Assembly (NCBI GenBank): GCA_964006375.1
Contig: OZ023263.1
Span: 134,458,454 to 134,522,453 of the forward strand
Reading direction: 5' to 3'
From: Tillus elongatus
Lineage: Eukaryota > Arthropoda > Insecta > Coleoptera > Cleridae
DNA length: 64,000 nucleotides
The notes below the pieces were generated by a model that worked only from the letters and a program-made list of their open reading frames with translations, searched no databases and was not told where the DNA came from. This document shows positions 9,690 to 20,854 of the stretch, one piece after another. How positions within the stretch are numbered: position 1 is the stretch's first letter; the number at the start of each line of letters is the position of its first letter. The translations under genes and the position numbers were made by a program.

Positions 9690-10405
9690 TTATCTTTTTT
9701 TAAATGCACCTTTACTGTAACCGTTTCACCCCTAAAATGTACTAAATTTCCGTCTTGATCAAGCACCTTAATGGTTATATTAGTAATGGTCTTAACGGTA
9801 ACTGGAAAGTAAATGATGTTTTGAGGCGTTTCCACTATTTTATATCCAGGAGGCACAGTGGGAAAAAACTGATGTATTGTATGAACCGGCTTACCATTAT
9901 TATAGGAACCAGAAGATATGTTGCAGTCAATACATAAAGCATTTACTTTAATAATTTCAACTGGATTTTCTGATTCATGAACTAAATTCGCCTTTAAAAG
10001 CTTATTACTAAATCCTAAAAGTTTACCGATGGAATTGGCTTTTGAAAAATCAATATCTTTACTACATTTTAAATTAGTTTTTAATGTATTATTATTCGCT
10101 TCGAGTTCTAAAGTTTCTTTTTTCATGTTTTTCTGTAAATATTGATGTATGTCTGAAATTTCATAAGAACCTGTTGGAATTGTAACATGTTCAGTGCCAT
10201 AGAAAAATTTATTGTTGGTTTCATCAATATTAGGGATAACATTGAAAAGGGATAACATTGAAAGTCTCGAAATTTGTTAGACCAATCACATATTGTGAAT
10301 TGTCATCTAGAAATATTGGAGGATTAAAATCTGCGCTAAGCACAGATTCCTTTCCCGAAAATTTTACACAACTGGCAATACAGCAGAGATTGTGTGTTAT
10401 ATAGA
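9680..10405 (-). pseudogene. Penton-like minor capsid protein (provirus B)
   Basis: Single jelly-roll vertex protein of Polinton-type viruses. The main frame (10258 to 9680) shows FFYGTEHVTIPTGSYEI, NNNTLKTNLKC, IGKLLGFS, VNALCIDCNISSGSY and a basic end; the N-terminal part (ADFNPPIFLD) continues upstream in another frame. A perfect 16-bp tandem duplication at 10232-10263 shifts the frame. No ATG is seen at the 5' end, which overlaps the protease gene. Provirus A at 30361-31207 has the same blocks. Confidence 0.75.
10232..10263. repeat. 16-bp tandem duplication inside the penton gene
   Basis: AGGGATAACATTGAAA occurs twice head to tail. Sixteen is not a multiple of three, so it breaks the penton frame. 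A simple slippage event. Confidence 0.9.
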
Positions 10406-10799
10406 AATTTCAAACACAGGTGACCACACCTAAAAGAATGAGGACTTTGCTCCCTTTGATAATTATAAGTGATTGTGTTATTATAATCACCGCTAAAAAA
10501 ATAATTAACTACATCGCTAGGGGTCGTAAGTTTCCATAACTATCGAAATAATTTATATGTGCTTTTTTCTTTACATATGCGGTCCAATGAGTTCCGCTAC
10601 CCTGTTTACTGTCAAGATTAATAATGCCAGACTCGTTGTTTTTAATTTTTATTGGTAGATTGTCTCTCATGTATACGCCCCGAAATTTTTTTATCTTTAA
10701 CAAATTTGCAAACTTTAGTAAATCAATATTCGTCAAAGGTCGCGATGGTAGTTTTATCGGAAATTTTTTTGGTATGGTTTTAAAAATAACCCAGAACCT
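10336..10799 (-). pseudogene. Adenovirus-type cysteine protease (provirus B)
   Basis: Virion maturation protease (C5/Ulp1 fold). The frame 10736 to 10509 has FRGVYMRDNLP, catalytic His in GTHW and acidic partner in YFDSYG. A one-base deletion in a C run near 10515 shifts the frame; the next frame carries YNNTITYNY and RCGHLCLKFL with the catalytic Cys still present. Upstream the frame is open to 10799 without ATG, overlapping the core-protein gene. Provirus A's copy instead has Trp at the catalytic Cys. Role: cleavage of core and capsid precursors during assembly. Confidence 0.8.
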
Positions 10800-11127
10800 T
10801 TAGATGATCTGGCGACTTTTTCAAGCTCCATATTATGACGTTTTGCTTCTTGTAATACCTTTGCAGCATTCTTGGCATCAACTACGGTTTTCGCTATACT
10901 GGCGCGCCTCCGGCTAATGCACCTAACGCTCCCAAAGCAGGTAGCAAGAAAGGTAAAAAGCCACCAATTTTGGGAGCACGTATTATTCTACTTTTCTTAC
11001 TACGTTTCGATTTTTTATGTTTTCCTTTAATGCCAAAAGGCATTTTGGAAAAAGATAAACCTCTTCCTTTTTTTAATAATTTACCTTTTCTACGAAGTGC
11101 CAGTGCCAACAAACGTTTTAACTTCAT
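10754..11127 (-). pseudogene. Minor core/protein VI-pX-like protein (provirus B)
   Basis: Starts at ATG 11125-11127. Very basic N-terminus (KLKRLL, KGKHKKSKRSKKS), then a hydrophobic Gly/Ala segment (GGFLPFLLPALGALGALAGG) as in the membrane-active or DNA-condensing small proteins of Polinton/adintovirus virions. A missing base near 10908 (in a GCGCGC stretch) ends the frame early; the next frame continues with a DAKNAAKVLQEAKRH helix and a GSGLFLKPY tail matching provirus A. No phospholipase domain precedes it, unlike in A. It shares a divergent promoter with the ATPase. Confidence 0.7.
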
Positions 11128-11267
11128 ATTGTGTGATTAGGTTGAAAAATAATACAAGTATGATTGATTTATGAAACTATTGGGCTATATATACTCTTGA
11201 AGTTTGTTTTTTTGTCATCTATAAATACATTTAATTTACTTAATTCAAACCATTTGTCATAAATAAA
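11128..11267. promoter_or_regulatory. Divergent promoter between core protein and ATPase (provirus B)
   Basis: 140 bp between oppositely oriented start codons hold two TATA-like words (CTATATATAC and CTATAAATAC). The equivalent gap in provirus A (29147-29222) has one near-symmetric TATA word. Confidence 0.45.
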
Positions 11268-11960
11268 ATGAGGGTGACGCAACAAGCATTAAAGTTGCCG
11301 ATTCAGGATCACGATGACATTTCTTTAGCAGAAAAGTTCAGCCGACACGGTACTTTATTAGGTAGTGAATGTAAAAGAGGTCTGTTGGTTGGAGCATCCG
11401 GTTGTGGAAAAACAAATGTAATGGTTACGCTCTTAGAACATCCGAATGGATTACGTTTTGAAAACATTTACATCTATTCCAAGTCACTTAACCAATCACA
11501 ATATAAATATCTCAAACACCTTTTGCAACCTATTACAGATATAGGATATTTTGAATATGAAAACGGTGATGACATAGTGCCCCCTGACCAGATAAAGTCA
11601 AATTCAATAATAATATTTGATGATATTGTTTGCTGCAATCAAAGCATTATGAGAGATTATTTTTGCTTCGGCCGCCATAACAATGCAGATTGTTTTTATC
11701 TATGTCAAACTTATTCCTCAATTCCAAAACAATTAATTAGAGATAATGCAAATTTGCTTGTAATATTTAAAGATAATACTAATCTGAAACGTATTTATGA
11801 TGATCACGTTAATGTTGATATGACATTTCAGAAATTTAAAGATATATGTTGTTATTGTTGGAAAGGTAAATTCGGATTTTTGGTTATAAATAAAGAATTT
11901 CCATTCCAGGCTGGCAGATATAGAAAAGGATTTGATGCCTATATTTATCCGCAAGGATGA
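11268..11960 (+). CDS. FtsK/A32-like genome packaging ATPase (provirus B)
   Basis: 230 residues, intact. Walker A is GASGCGKTNV (about residues 43-52), Walker B IIIFDDIVC (about 117-125), a sensor CQTYSSIPKQLIRDNANL follows, and the C-terminus ends GRYRKGFDAYIYP. This is the A32-type DNA packaging ATPase of Polintons, adintoviruses and giant-virus relatives, which pumps genome DNA into the capsid. Provirus A's homologue has the same motifs but is frameshifted. Strand and place next to the core protein are conserved between A and B. Confidence 0.92.
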   Translation: MRVTQQALKLPIQDHDDISLAEKFSRHGTLLGSECKRGLLVGASGCGKTNVMVTLLEHPNGLRFENIYIYSKSLNQSQYKYLKHLLQPITDIGYFEYENGDDIVPPDQIKSNSIIIFDDIVCCNQSIMRDYFCFGRHNNADCFYLCQTYSSIPKQLIRDNANLLVIFKDNTNLKRIYDDHVNVDMTFQKFKDICCYCWKGKFGFLVINKEFPFQAGRYRKGFDAYIYPQG

Positions 11961-11999
11961 AAAAAGTTTTAGTATTAATTAACTATTGACAACGCAAAC

Positions 12000-12967
12000 A
12001 TGGATCAAACAGTTGCAAGACAACTCATTAAAACAAGAAAAGCACTTAAACGAAAGTTGCAAAGTCTAAAATCTGATGTTGTAGAGTCTGCCATTCAGAG
12101 AGAGGAAGAATTAAAACCTATTACAGAACCCTTAAAAAAGATACTTTCAGATATTAAACTGGAAAAAAATGCATCCAAAGTAAAAGAAGAATTTAACAAG
12201 TCAGAAAAAACATCCGCGAAATATGAGACAAAAATGAGACCGCGTCGCTTATTTCAAGAAGAGCCGTTAGGTGAAGAGGTATTTATCGCAGAACCTGAAC
12301 AAGAACCGGAAACTCCCGCTGAAATTAGCACAGCAGAACTTCAAAGACTGCTCAGTGAACCTTCTTTTGAGATATATTTGGACCAATTTGCTCCACTACC
12401 TCGACAATACATAGAAGCAATGATACGGGATTCCGATGATGCCTTTGATCATACGCATGGGATTAGGCATGAACTACTTTCAGATAAATTTTATATTGGA
12501 GACTCTGAAATTAATTTTGATAACGAAGATATTGTTGTAAAAGGTGTCAGATATAAAGGAACAACAGGATTGTATGAGTTATTATTTAAAAAGAATCCAG
12601 CACCATATAAAGTAGCAGAACATAAAGATTATCTTCATATTTTAGAAAGAACAAATGCTCTCCGACGAAATTATGATGCAAATAACCCCAAAATAGGTAA
12701 TCAAAGAAATATACTTCTGTAATTAAACCTCCTGGACAGAGACCACGCTCGGATTCATTTCCTAGTAGAGTGTATGATTTGCGATCGGGAAAGGGTTTTA
12801 TGAAATGGAACAAAAATCCAGTAAACTATATACACTGGGATGACCCTAATGAATTAGTTGATAGACTAAGACTTCTAATTGCGGCTCAAAATGCTGGTAA
12901 TAACGGCAACCACAATGAGATAGTCTCCTTGATTGAGGAATTACAGGAAGCTCGTATAATAGTATAA
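12000..12967 (+). pseudogene. Conserved unknown viral protein downstream of ATPase (provirus B)
   Basis: Starts ATG 12000, 40 bp after the ATPase. Basic coiled N-terminus (KTRKALKRKLQSLKSD), an acidic middle (EPEQEPETPAE), a GVRYKGTTGLYELLFKKNP block, and after a frameshift near 12715 an NYIHWDDPNELVDRLRLL block with GNNGNHNEI. The gene of provirus A at 27292-28337 shares all these blocks, with a frameshift at nearly the same place. No enzyme motif. Syntenic with Polinton structural genes, so a virion or scaffolding role is possible; not recognised by name. Confidence 0.65.
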
Positions 12968-13004
12968 AATAGTAATTAATTGTCATCGCTTTATCAGTCT
13001 CAAT

Positions 13005-13358
13005 ATGACTTTAGACAAATTTGGTAGAATAATAAACAGAAATATCAATTCAAAACTACAACAAAAAATTATTTTACTATATAATGGATATAAATCAATC
13101 GATAAAAACATCCATAGATGGTATTTAAATAATGAATCCTATGCAATATTGTTTGACTACGCTGCGGAAATTGAAAAAATTTATTTAAATCCTTCAACTG
13201 AAGTCACTATATTTCTAAATAATACAAAAATATCTGCTAAAAAATTAGTTGGTGTGAAGATAAAATCAGGAGATACATTTTATTTTGAACATTCTCCAAA
13301 CAGCAAAGCGATCGCTTGCGCCATAGAACTACACCTAAAATGTCCGCTATCAATGTAA
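13005..13358 (+). CDS. Fibre-like protein with DKFGR N-terminus (provirus B)
   Basis: 117 residues, intact. The start MTLDKFGR matches MSIDKFGR of the gene at the same place in provirus A, but the rest does not resemble it. In Polinton-type viruses proteins with this N-terminal tag look like fibres: the tag would dock to the virion and the distal part would vary. Here the distal part has a strand-rich region around residues 65-95. Its last 19 bases overlap the integrase gene. The receptor-binding role is inferred. Confidence 0.55.
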   Translation: MTLDKFGRIINRNINSKLQQKIILLYNGYKSIDKNIHRWYLNNESYAILFDYAAEIEKIYLNPSTEVTIFLNNTKISAKKLVGVKIKSGDTFYFEHSPNSKAIACAIELHLKCPLSM

Positions 13359-14281
13359 AAGAAGTAGTGGTGAATGAACTTCACAAACCCGCTAGAAGAA
13401 ATTATAGAAGGCGTCATGTAATAGTTAAGGGTTTAAATGATTTGTTTTAGGCAGATTTAGTAGAAATGCTTCCTTATTCTAAATTCAATAAAGGGTACAA
13501 ATACATTTTAGTAGTAATTAATGCTTTTTCAAAGTTTGTCTGGGCTGAACCATTAAAAAGTAAAACATCAAAAGAAGTTGCCAAAGCTATGGCTAATATT
13601 CTAAAATCTCTGAAAACTCACCCCAAAAATGTACAGACAGATAATGGTATGGAGTTTTTTGGTCGCGAGTTCAAATCCCTGATGGATCAGTTTCAAATAA
13701 ATCATTACGCCACTTATACAAATCTTAAGGCTAGTATATGTGAACGTGTAAACAGAACATTGAAGACTTTAATGTGGAAGCAATTCAGCATGCAGGGAAA
13801 TTACAAATGGCTAGATCTCCTTAAAAACATTGTTTCATATTATAATAATAAAAAAGTACACAGTACTACTGGTATGAGGCCGGCAGAAGTTAAGAAGAAA
13901 CATGAAAAACATCTTTTAAAATATGCATTTAGTTATATGAAAACAGTTGATCCGAAGAAAAAAAAATTTCGTGTTGGGGATTTTGTTCGTATAAGTAAAC
14001 ATCGTGAACTTTTTGAAAAAGGTTATACACCGAACTGGTCCAACGAGATTTTTCAAATAGCTGAGGTGAGAGTGACAAATCCAACAATGTATTATCTTGA
14101 AGATGGAAAAAAGCAATCAATTAAAGGAGGATTCTATGAAGAAGAACTTCAGAAAGTAAAATATCCAGACATATATTTAATAGAAAGAATTATTAGGAGG
14201 AAGGGGTGTAAGGTATTTGTGAAATGGTTAGGACTAGATAAATCAAATAATTATTGGATACCTAAGGATACTTTTGTATAA
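13340..14281 (+). pseudogene. Retrovirus-type integrase with chromodomain (provirus B)
   Basis: Starts ATG 13340 inside the end of the fibre-like gene. Order: short basic segment (HKPARRNYRRRH), catalytic core with first Asp in ADLVEM, second in QTDNGMEF, and Glu in ICERVNRTLK, an SH3-like domain (VGDFVRISKHRELF, GYTPNW) and a chromodomain (KVFVKWLGLDKSNNYWIP). A TAG at 13448-13450 lies just before the first catalytic Asp where relatives have Gln; a C-to-T change explains it. Otherwise intact. A classical HHCC zinc domain is not visible upstream. Confidence 0.88.
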
Positions 14282-14390
14282 TTTACGTTAAATATATACT
14301 TACCTTGTTTTATATTTTTTGCAATGTAATTATTTACCTAAATAAAGAGGTCTTTACAGGAAGTTTATAGATTTTTCTTAAATAATAAAA

Positions 14391-14502
14391 ACATTTTAGT
14401 TAGACATGTTTATTATAATTTTTTAAACAATAATTTTACATAAAACATTTTAGTTTGACATGTTTATTATAATTTTTACAAAGCACAATAATTTTACAAA
14501 AA
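14391..14502. repeat. AT-rich direct duplication between convergent genes
   Basis: Two near-identical copies of about 55 bp (from about 14391 and 14447), each with GACATGTTTATTATAATTTT. The 320-bp gap 14282-14604 between integrase and the opposing gene otherwise holds only AT-rich DNA with polyadenylation-like words. Confidence 0.8.
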
Positions 14503-14604
14503 AAACACCTGACAAAAAATAATTATTTTATAAAATACTAATTAGCACACAAAATTTAAAAAGCGTTCTTCATAAATCCGCAGTCTATGACTTTTATCAA
14601 GAAT

Positions 14605-15423
14605 CTAGTTAATGGTTTCAGCAGTTTTGTTTATTCGACGATGAAATCGATCACAATCCCTTGCATATTGCTCCCATTCGCCAATTCTTGCTTGACGATG
14701 TCGAAAATTCCAAACTGTAATATATTTTACTTGATTGCGTGATTCATTAAAAGTAACGTGCATCTTCATATTCAGTGTTGATTGTAAAATGAAAAGGGGC
14801 TGTATCTGTTGAATACTTTCAAATTCGGATACTGATATACCAGCTCCATTACTGAACTGACATTTTCCGAATTGCCTGTCGTAGACACTTCATTTAAAAT
14901 AAACTGACCAACATCAATGTTGGAATTGACACTGTCGATCAAGGTATCGAAATACTTGGAAAATTCTTGTTTCTTGAGCATATCTACCTTATAGTTGATT
15001 AGGGATGCCAGTTCAAATAATTTGCTAACAGTTTCCATAGCTAAATAGACCCCATTACCATATTTATCTTCCACTTTTTATGATTTTTATATCTCTAAAC
15101 CATTCAAAATGTATTGTAAATGAAGACTTTAGTGGTTGAAAAGTTTCACCACTCGTTGTATAAAAATAGTTAGTTACTATGCCTTGATGCTTCAGGAACT
15201 CATTCCATTCAGACTCATTTAAAAACACACTATCACCTTTCAAACCTTTAATTATCACCAAAGGTTGAAAGTTAAATTCGTAAGCTAGTGCACAGCATAC
15301 ATATTTTGATTTGGATGGGTTGAGATGATATTGTTTCTCATTAATTGTAACAAAATTATTTTTCTTAGCTGATTTTTCAGAAATTGCTTGGTTAGCTGGC
15401 TGGCAATTGTTGTAGTTATTCAT
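14605..15423 (-). pseudogene. Unknown viral family gene, provirus B copy
   Basis: Three frames in series (15423-15064, 15074-about 14790, about 14790-14605) read as one gene with two frameshifts. Blocks: FVTINEKQYHLNPSKSKY, LVIIKGLKGDSVFLNESEWNEFL, FTIHFEWFRDI, then VYLAMETVSKLFELASLINY and LKKQEF, and a basic tail (WNFRHRQARIGEWEQYARD). Spacing and helical pattern match 33641-34432 and 4292-5257 of provirus A. Strand and place between integrase and PolB equal those of A1. The strand-Trp pattern could be PC4-like (weak). A G-run and TATA word lie upstream (15455-15500). Confidence 0.55.
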
Positions 15424-15454
15424 TGTTTATTAAAAGTTTAAGAACTACCTATAA

Positions 15455-15500
15455 TAAACATGTTCTTCAACTTATAGTAGTCCCCCTTCCAAAAGTATTG
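15455..15500 (-). promoter_or_regulatory. GGAAGGGGG plus TATA promoter candidate
   Basis: On the minus strand TGGAAGGGGGACTACTATAAG lies about 40-75 bases before the ATG at 15423. The promoter of the next gene upstream (16484-16530) has the same G-run then TATATAAG. The rest of 15424-15725 shows no gene; the G-run also pairs with a CCCCCTCCA next to it. Confidence 0.4.
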
Positions 15501-15725
15501 AATGGAGGGGGTTATCCTTGAGTTGCTGCAGATTTATGAGAACAATTTAAGAATAACTCTAACATACAATCTTGAAGTATTTAGTGACAATCATAATTAA
15601 ACATGATAAAAAAATATTAGGAATAAATTATTTATTCTGACATTTTGTTTCTTTTCAAACAATACATTAAATTTAGATATAATGCAAGTAATATAATGAT
15701 ACACAAAAAAAATGTAAAAAAACCT

Positions 15726-16459
15726 TTAATGAGACCATTCATACAAACAACTTAAAGTTTCAATATAATCTTTAAATTTTGTTGAAGGCCATTTGGCCAT
15801 ACAGGGTCCTTCTTCCCACCCTAAATTATCACCACCTTTCAACCCCTTCTCAATATTTTTTGTTAACCATGCATGAACTTGTTTATGTTCATCATTATTA
15901 TTTGGCTCAAAGTGAAATTTAATATTAAATTGTTTAACTACATCCATTATACATTTTAAAAGTTTAACATATGCAAAATGGGCAACATTGCAAATAGTTT
16001 CATCGATTAATGAATCAATTTTCCTATATTTTGAGGAAATATTTGTTGCTTGATATTTTTCATCAAAATTTTTCAAATCTCCACATGTTAATAAAGTAAA
16101 CAAATAGTATTTTTCACAAATCGGTGAAGTGATGTGATTCTCACCAAGTAAATCGTCCAATTCCAAAATACTTAAAAACTCATGGCCACCATGCTTCACT
16201 ACTTCAATCACATCATCTATAAACTTATCCAACTTTAATTTTTTTTCCACCAATAATGAAATTAAATTATTGCTGCAAACTTCGCTATCAACTATATAAC
16301 GAAATCTGGAACGGCTATTTTATTTAAAATAGCTACAGCAACTGGCAAATTTTCTTCACCGGCATTTCTAGTAATTATATATCGCAAAGTACGCTTACAA
16401 ATTGATTGTGTTTCACCACATAAGCGAGAGAAAAGTTCCGAATATAAGTATTGACTCAT
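15726..16459 (-). pseudogene. Unknown protein next to PolB (provirus B)
   Basis: ATG at 16457-16459 starts MSQYLYSELFSRL; this frame ends at 16292 and a longer frame (16253-15726) continues in another phase, so one frameshift near 16290 probably splits a single gene of about 245 residues. The second part is helical, with FIDDVIEVVKHGG, FTLLTCGDL, VAHFAYVKLLKCIMDVV and a CMAKWPSTKF tail. No motif recognised and no clear copy in provirus A. It lies between PolB and the family gene on the same strand and has its own TATA word. Confidence 0.45.
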
Positions 16460-16483
16460 GTTTAGAGTTAAAGTAACTGACAA

Positions 16484-16530
16484 GCTAACATTAAATGCTA
16501 CTTATATATTTTACCCCCCTTCCATAAAAT
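16484..16530 (-). promoter_or_regulatory. G-run plus TATA promoter candidate before 16459
   Basis: Minus strand: ATGGAAGGGGGGTAAAATATATAAG, then TCAGTT about 30 bases on (an arthropod initiator-like TCAGT). Same layout as 15455-15500. Confidence 0.4.
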
Positions 16531-19500
16531 CTATTGCTCAATGTCGCTTTCAGCAATCTCTTTCATTACTTGAATAAGACGATCTAATCTTTCGTCAGCT
16601 GATAGACTTGCTAATGGTATATCTATATGCCCCCAAGCCAAAGTGGCACTTGATGAAGGGATGAGGTATCGTTTATCATCTTTATTAGATAATGCGACCT
16701 TACGTATAAGGTTGGTAAAAATATGATGAGATTCTGATTTAAAGATATACATTAGACAATGTATGGTTGAACATTCTCCATCCACAATTGCTTTATAATG
16801 TTTAAGTTCTAACCGCTTTTTAATACTGGACTTATTTATTCCTTTTGCCTTCTTTGAAATTGTCTCTGGAGTGTTAATGCAATATGCTTTTGCAGAAGTA
16901 CCGTAATAGGATTCTAACACTTTCCCACCATATTCATCCTTCATTTTTCCTATAGTCGATAAGTTTTTTGCAATATTGTGTATATTATTTAGGCTATAAT
17001 TAGAAGTATCATATTTATCAAGGTGCTGTTTCATATCTTCATAAAAATTTTCAGTTTCAACATAAACTATTAAAGAATCCGTATCAGTATATAAAAGAGA
17101 TATATTATCACCATATAATGGTTTTAAAAATCCATAAAAAAATCATAAAGTATAGTTTTTGATATATCTAGTATTGAAAATCCAACATAAATAGGTTTGT
17201 TATATTCAATATATGTTTTTTGCATTTGAATAGCTACTAAATTGTCACAAAATATTCTTGATTCTTTAAAATGGGGTCTGCTTATATAATTTCCGGCACC
17301 ATTTCTTTTAACATTTTTTTCAAACTGTGTTGCAAGCTTTATATTTACACGGTTTTCAACATTTTCCATTGTTTTTCCAAATATACAATTTATTTTCAAT
17401 TTAAAACTACGACGCTCAAAGTCATTCTTGGCAGAATTTCGCAACTTTGTATTCAACTCTATGTATGGTTTAAGCCATGCCGATTGAGAAAATTGTATAA
17501 CTCTGTGAATTTTTATTAATTTAAGACCATACTTTAGACATTGTTTTAAATTTCTATAATGTAAAATATACTTTTCTTTATTTTGCAAATTTGGAATTAA
17601 TTTTCTACTTTTGCTACCATGTAGTTTATAATTTTGCGGACAAAATGGTAGGTCATTATGACAGTCATGTAAATATGTAGGATATTCAAGATCAACTTTC
17701 AAAACATAACCCGTCTCAGCATCGTCTGGAATATTTGAAACATTATTATGTAAAGATTCAATTTCCTCTTGCGAGAGCCAATGAAAATTCCCCGTGGGAA
17801 GTTTCTGGCTCATCACGAAGCCATACATGGATGTAATATCTAAGTTCATTATGAATGAGTTTTGCCTTGAGGGATCATAATTTGGAAGAAATTTATTGTT
17901 GGCGATAGCTCTTCGTCGAATGCAAGTACTCACACCACCTCGAATACCCTTTTTAAAAAAATGCAGCATATCAATATCAGTTAATAGCTCTAATTCAACT
18001 TTTGTGTATCGTAACATTGCATCCCAACTTAAGCCTGGAGCTGTGTAGTAGTGGGCCGGGTCAAGTTTGTAAGTTTTGAGACATAAGTCCCTATAGTTTT
18101 CAAAAACATCGGCAAGCAATAGAACATCAGATATTAAGTAGAAGTCAAAGTAGTCTCCTAAAGTTTTACAATCTAAAACATGCCATGCATTGCAAGCCCT
18201 ATCATAATCTTCTTGAGATGCTTCTTCATTTCGAAGTTCGTCAAAAAACTTATCTTTACTTGGTAAAAATGTTTCATGAAATTTTAAAAATTCGGTTACA
18301 TATGTGTAAGGAAAAACTCCTTTCCGCCTCATAATAGAGAACTTTTGATCACCAGAAAAGAATTTACGTACTTCACGACATTGTGGCGAATCTAAGTTTG
18401 AAGCCAATTCATCTAATGAAGCGGATAAAAATTGATACGAGTCTAAAAATTTCATTTGTAGAAAAATCGTTTTTGTTGTGCCATCAGCACTAATATATTT
18501 ATCAACTGGAAGTTTTTTCGCAAAGGAAATGTATTTTTCAAATGTTTGAGGAATTACAGTCACTTCTTCTTGATTGAGCGCAAGTTGCTTCACAAAAAGA
18601 TTTGCATCATAATTTTTCAAGTTATGAAAAAAAATTGGTATTTGCAAAGGGGTTTTAAAATTAAGGTTGCAGGCGTTGTGTGCCGCACCTCTAAAATTTC
18701 CCGTTAAATGACAGTGATCCCTTACTTTCACATCTGAATCTGTAAATGGCATTTCACAAATAAAGCAAAGGGTGGCGTCATTGAATTTTTTTGTTCTTGA
18801 CATGTTTAATTTTAATTATCGGTTTTAAATACTTATAATAAATATCTCTCAAATCACTTTCTAATCGTGAAACAAAAACCTACGGGGCATCATTATTTCG
18901 GTATAAAACTAATTTTGAAAGTTCATCATTAAATGAACATTTTATGTAATAGGCGAAAGAACAAGGTATATGCTTATATTTTTTAATAGTAAAAGTTTCT
19001 TTGTTATTGTTATCGGTATTATCTTCTATATGTTCTAAAATGCATTCAAAGTCTGCATAAACAGAAAAAGGTAATCTCAGCTGCTTTTGGAAATTTTCAA
19101 ATTTTAAAACGTTATCTAAAACCGTATGACCTAACTTATCAATCCTTGTATTTAACTGTGGAATTTTTGCAGTCACATAATTGCAATCATTTTGGGCATG
19201 TCGAAGTAACTTTTGCTCACAATCAAAATATTGTAAACAGCCATCGCAAAAATGCTTCGATCGTGTGTTTTTTGATATCTGGGAAGAAACGAGCCTAGAA
19301 AAATTATTTATAAGACAATAGTGATAATTTCCCTCACAATCATCAAGTAACAATAGGTTTATGTGGGTGGATTGCTTTTTCTGTGTATAATGTAGAGGGC
19401 CCGTAACTTGATATTTATAGACATTATTTTTAAAAAATTTCTCTAAGCCGTAAACATTAATAGAAATATTATTCTTTTTTTCAAATTCAGGTATTGATTT

Positions 19501-20638
19501 TAATGCGACAGGAAATGATAAATTAGTAAAATCGATACAGGTATCGTTAAAATTTGGATAGGAGCTTGGTGAAGAAACTGAGCCAGTTGGTTTGTAAATA
19601 GCAGCTATTACTGACCAATCAAAACAATATACATCATTATTTTTAATATTAATTATAGCTTTTTTTTTAATGTGATTTCACGTGGTAATGGCAAATATTA
19701 AGCAGCTCTTAAAGGATTATACTTATTAATATTTATTTCCAAATATAAAATTTTTTCCAGCGCCCAGCCTGAATCTCTCTCTGTGAAGTCTGAAGCACGT
19801 TGGTCTATTTTAATTACAAAATCATTAAACAAATTTTCTAAATCAGATGAAGATGTTACTACTTTATTAGATGTGTTATGAGATTTAACTTCCCTTATAT
19901 TACGAGAGGGTAAAATATATAATCCGAATAATTCAAAATTACATTTAAATGCTGTTAGTTTATGAAGTTCATTTTTCAGCATATCAATAGACTTATCTTT
20001 AACACTATTCATATAATCAATTATATTTAGTCCTACATAGTCAGAAGTAATTTGATAACTCACTATTCTCCCTTTAATGTGCTCCTACACACACGAACAC
20101 CATCTGCTAAAGGTTTCCAAAATTGAGCTTTATGCTTGGTGCTCCTGATATGTCCAGCATACATGTTGGCAGGAACTTCACAGTCGCAGGCACTGCAGCG
20201 TATAGTTGCAACTCGTTGATTTGTTGCCGATGGTTCGGGTCTAGCAATATCTGTCGCCATGTCGATAGCTGTACGACGACGCTTTGCTGGCACTGTTGGT
20301 GAAACTGCGACATTGCTGATTCCACTTGGTCCAGCAATGCTTGAAATTGGCGCCGTGTCGATACCTGTGTGATGACGCTTTCTTGTCACAGTTGATTGAT
20401 TTGCTATCGACTGTCCAGCGTTAAAACTATCTGTCAGTGATACTGCAACATTCCTGATTCCACTTGGTCCAGCAATGCTTGAAATTGTCGCCGTGTCGAC
20501 GGCGTTGTCAGGGAGTTTTGTTAGTGGTTCATATTGTATGAGATCTGTCAACTTGCTGACGCAATGTATATCTCTGTGTCGCTTAAGACTATCTTTTCTT
20601 GTGAAGATTTTCTGACACGTCGTACATGTGAGACTCAT
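16531..20638 (-). pseudogene. Family B DNA polymerase (provirus B)
   Basis: About 1,360 codons in six open pieces. Order: C2H2 finger (CTTCQKIFTRKDSLKRH) at the ATG 20638 and a second CSACDC finger; QRASDFTERDSGWALEKIL; KHFCDGCLQYF; Exo I (VYADFECIL, near 19060); HNH-like CFICEMPF...DHCHLTG; Exo II (HNLKNYD); Exo III (YLISDVLLLADVFENY); motif A (LDITSMYGFVM, near 17830); motif B (KLKINCIFGKTMEN, near 17375); motif C (LYTDTDSLIV, near 17080); tail MKDEYGGKVLESYYG. This is the Polinton replicative polymerase, protein-primed in the family. Breaks: frameshifts near 20070, 18800 and 17124, in-frame TAA at 19698-19700 and TAG at about 18880. The frame between 19353 and 19697 is open. Confidence 0.9.
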
Positions 20639-20854
20639 GTTGATAAACTGATCCCGAAGTCAACAAAATCGCTCACTAAATACTCATTGTGATTATATCT
20701 TAGAAATATTAATTAGACACCACGTGGGATTGTATAATCATCGCTCGTCATCTTGTTTTCTACAATAGAAACAATCTTTATTAGACAAAAAAAAATTGTT
20801 GTCTTTATTAAAAATTTTGCAAAAAAAAAGTACATTATAATTTTTTTTCAAGTT

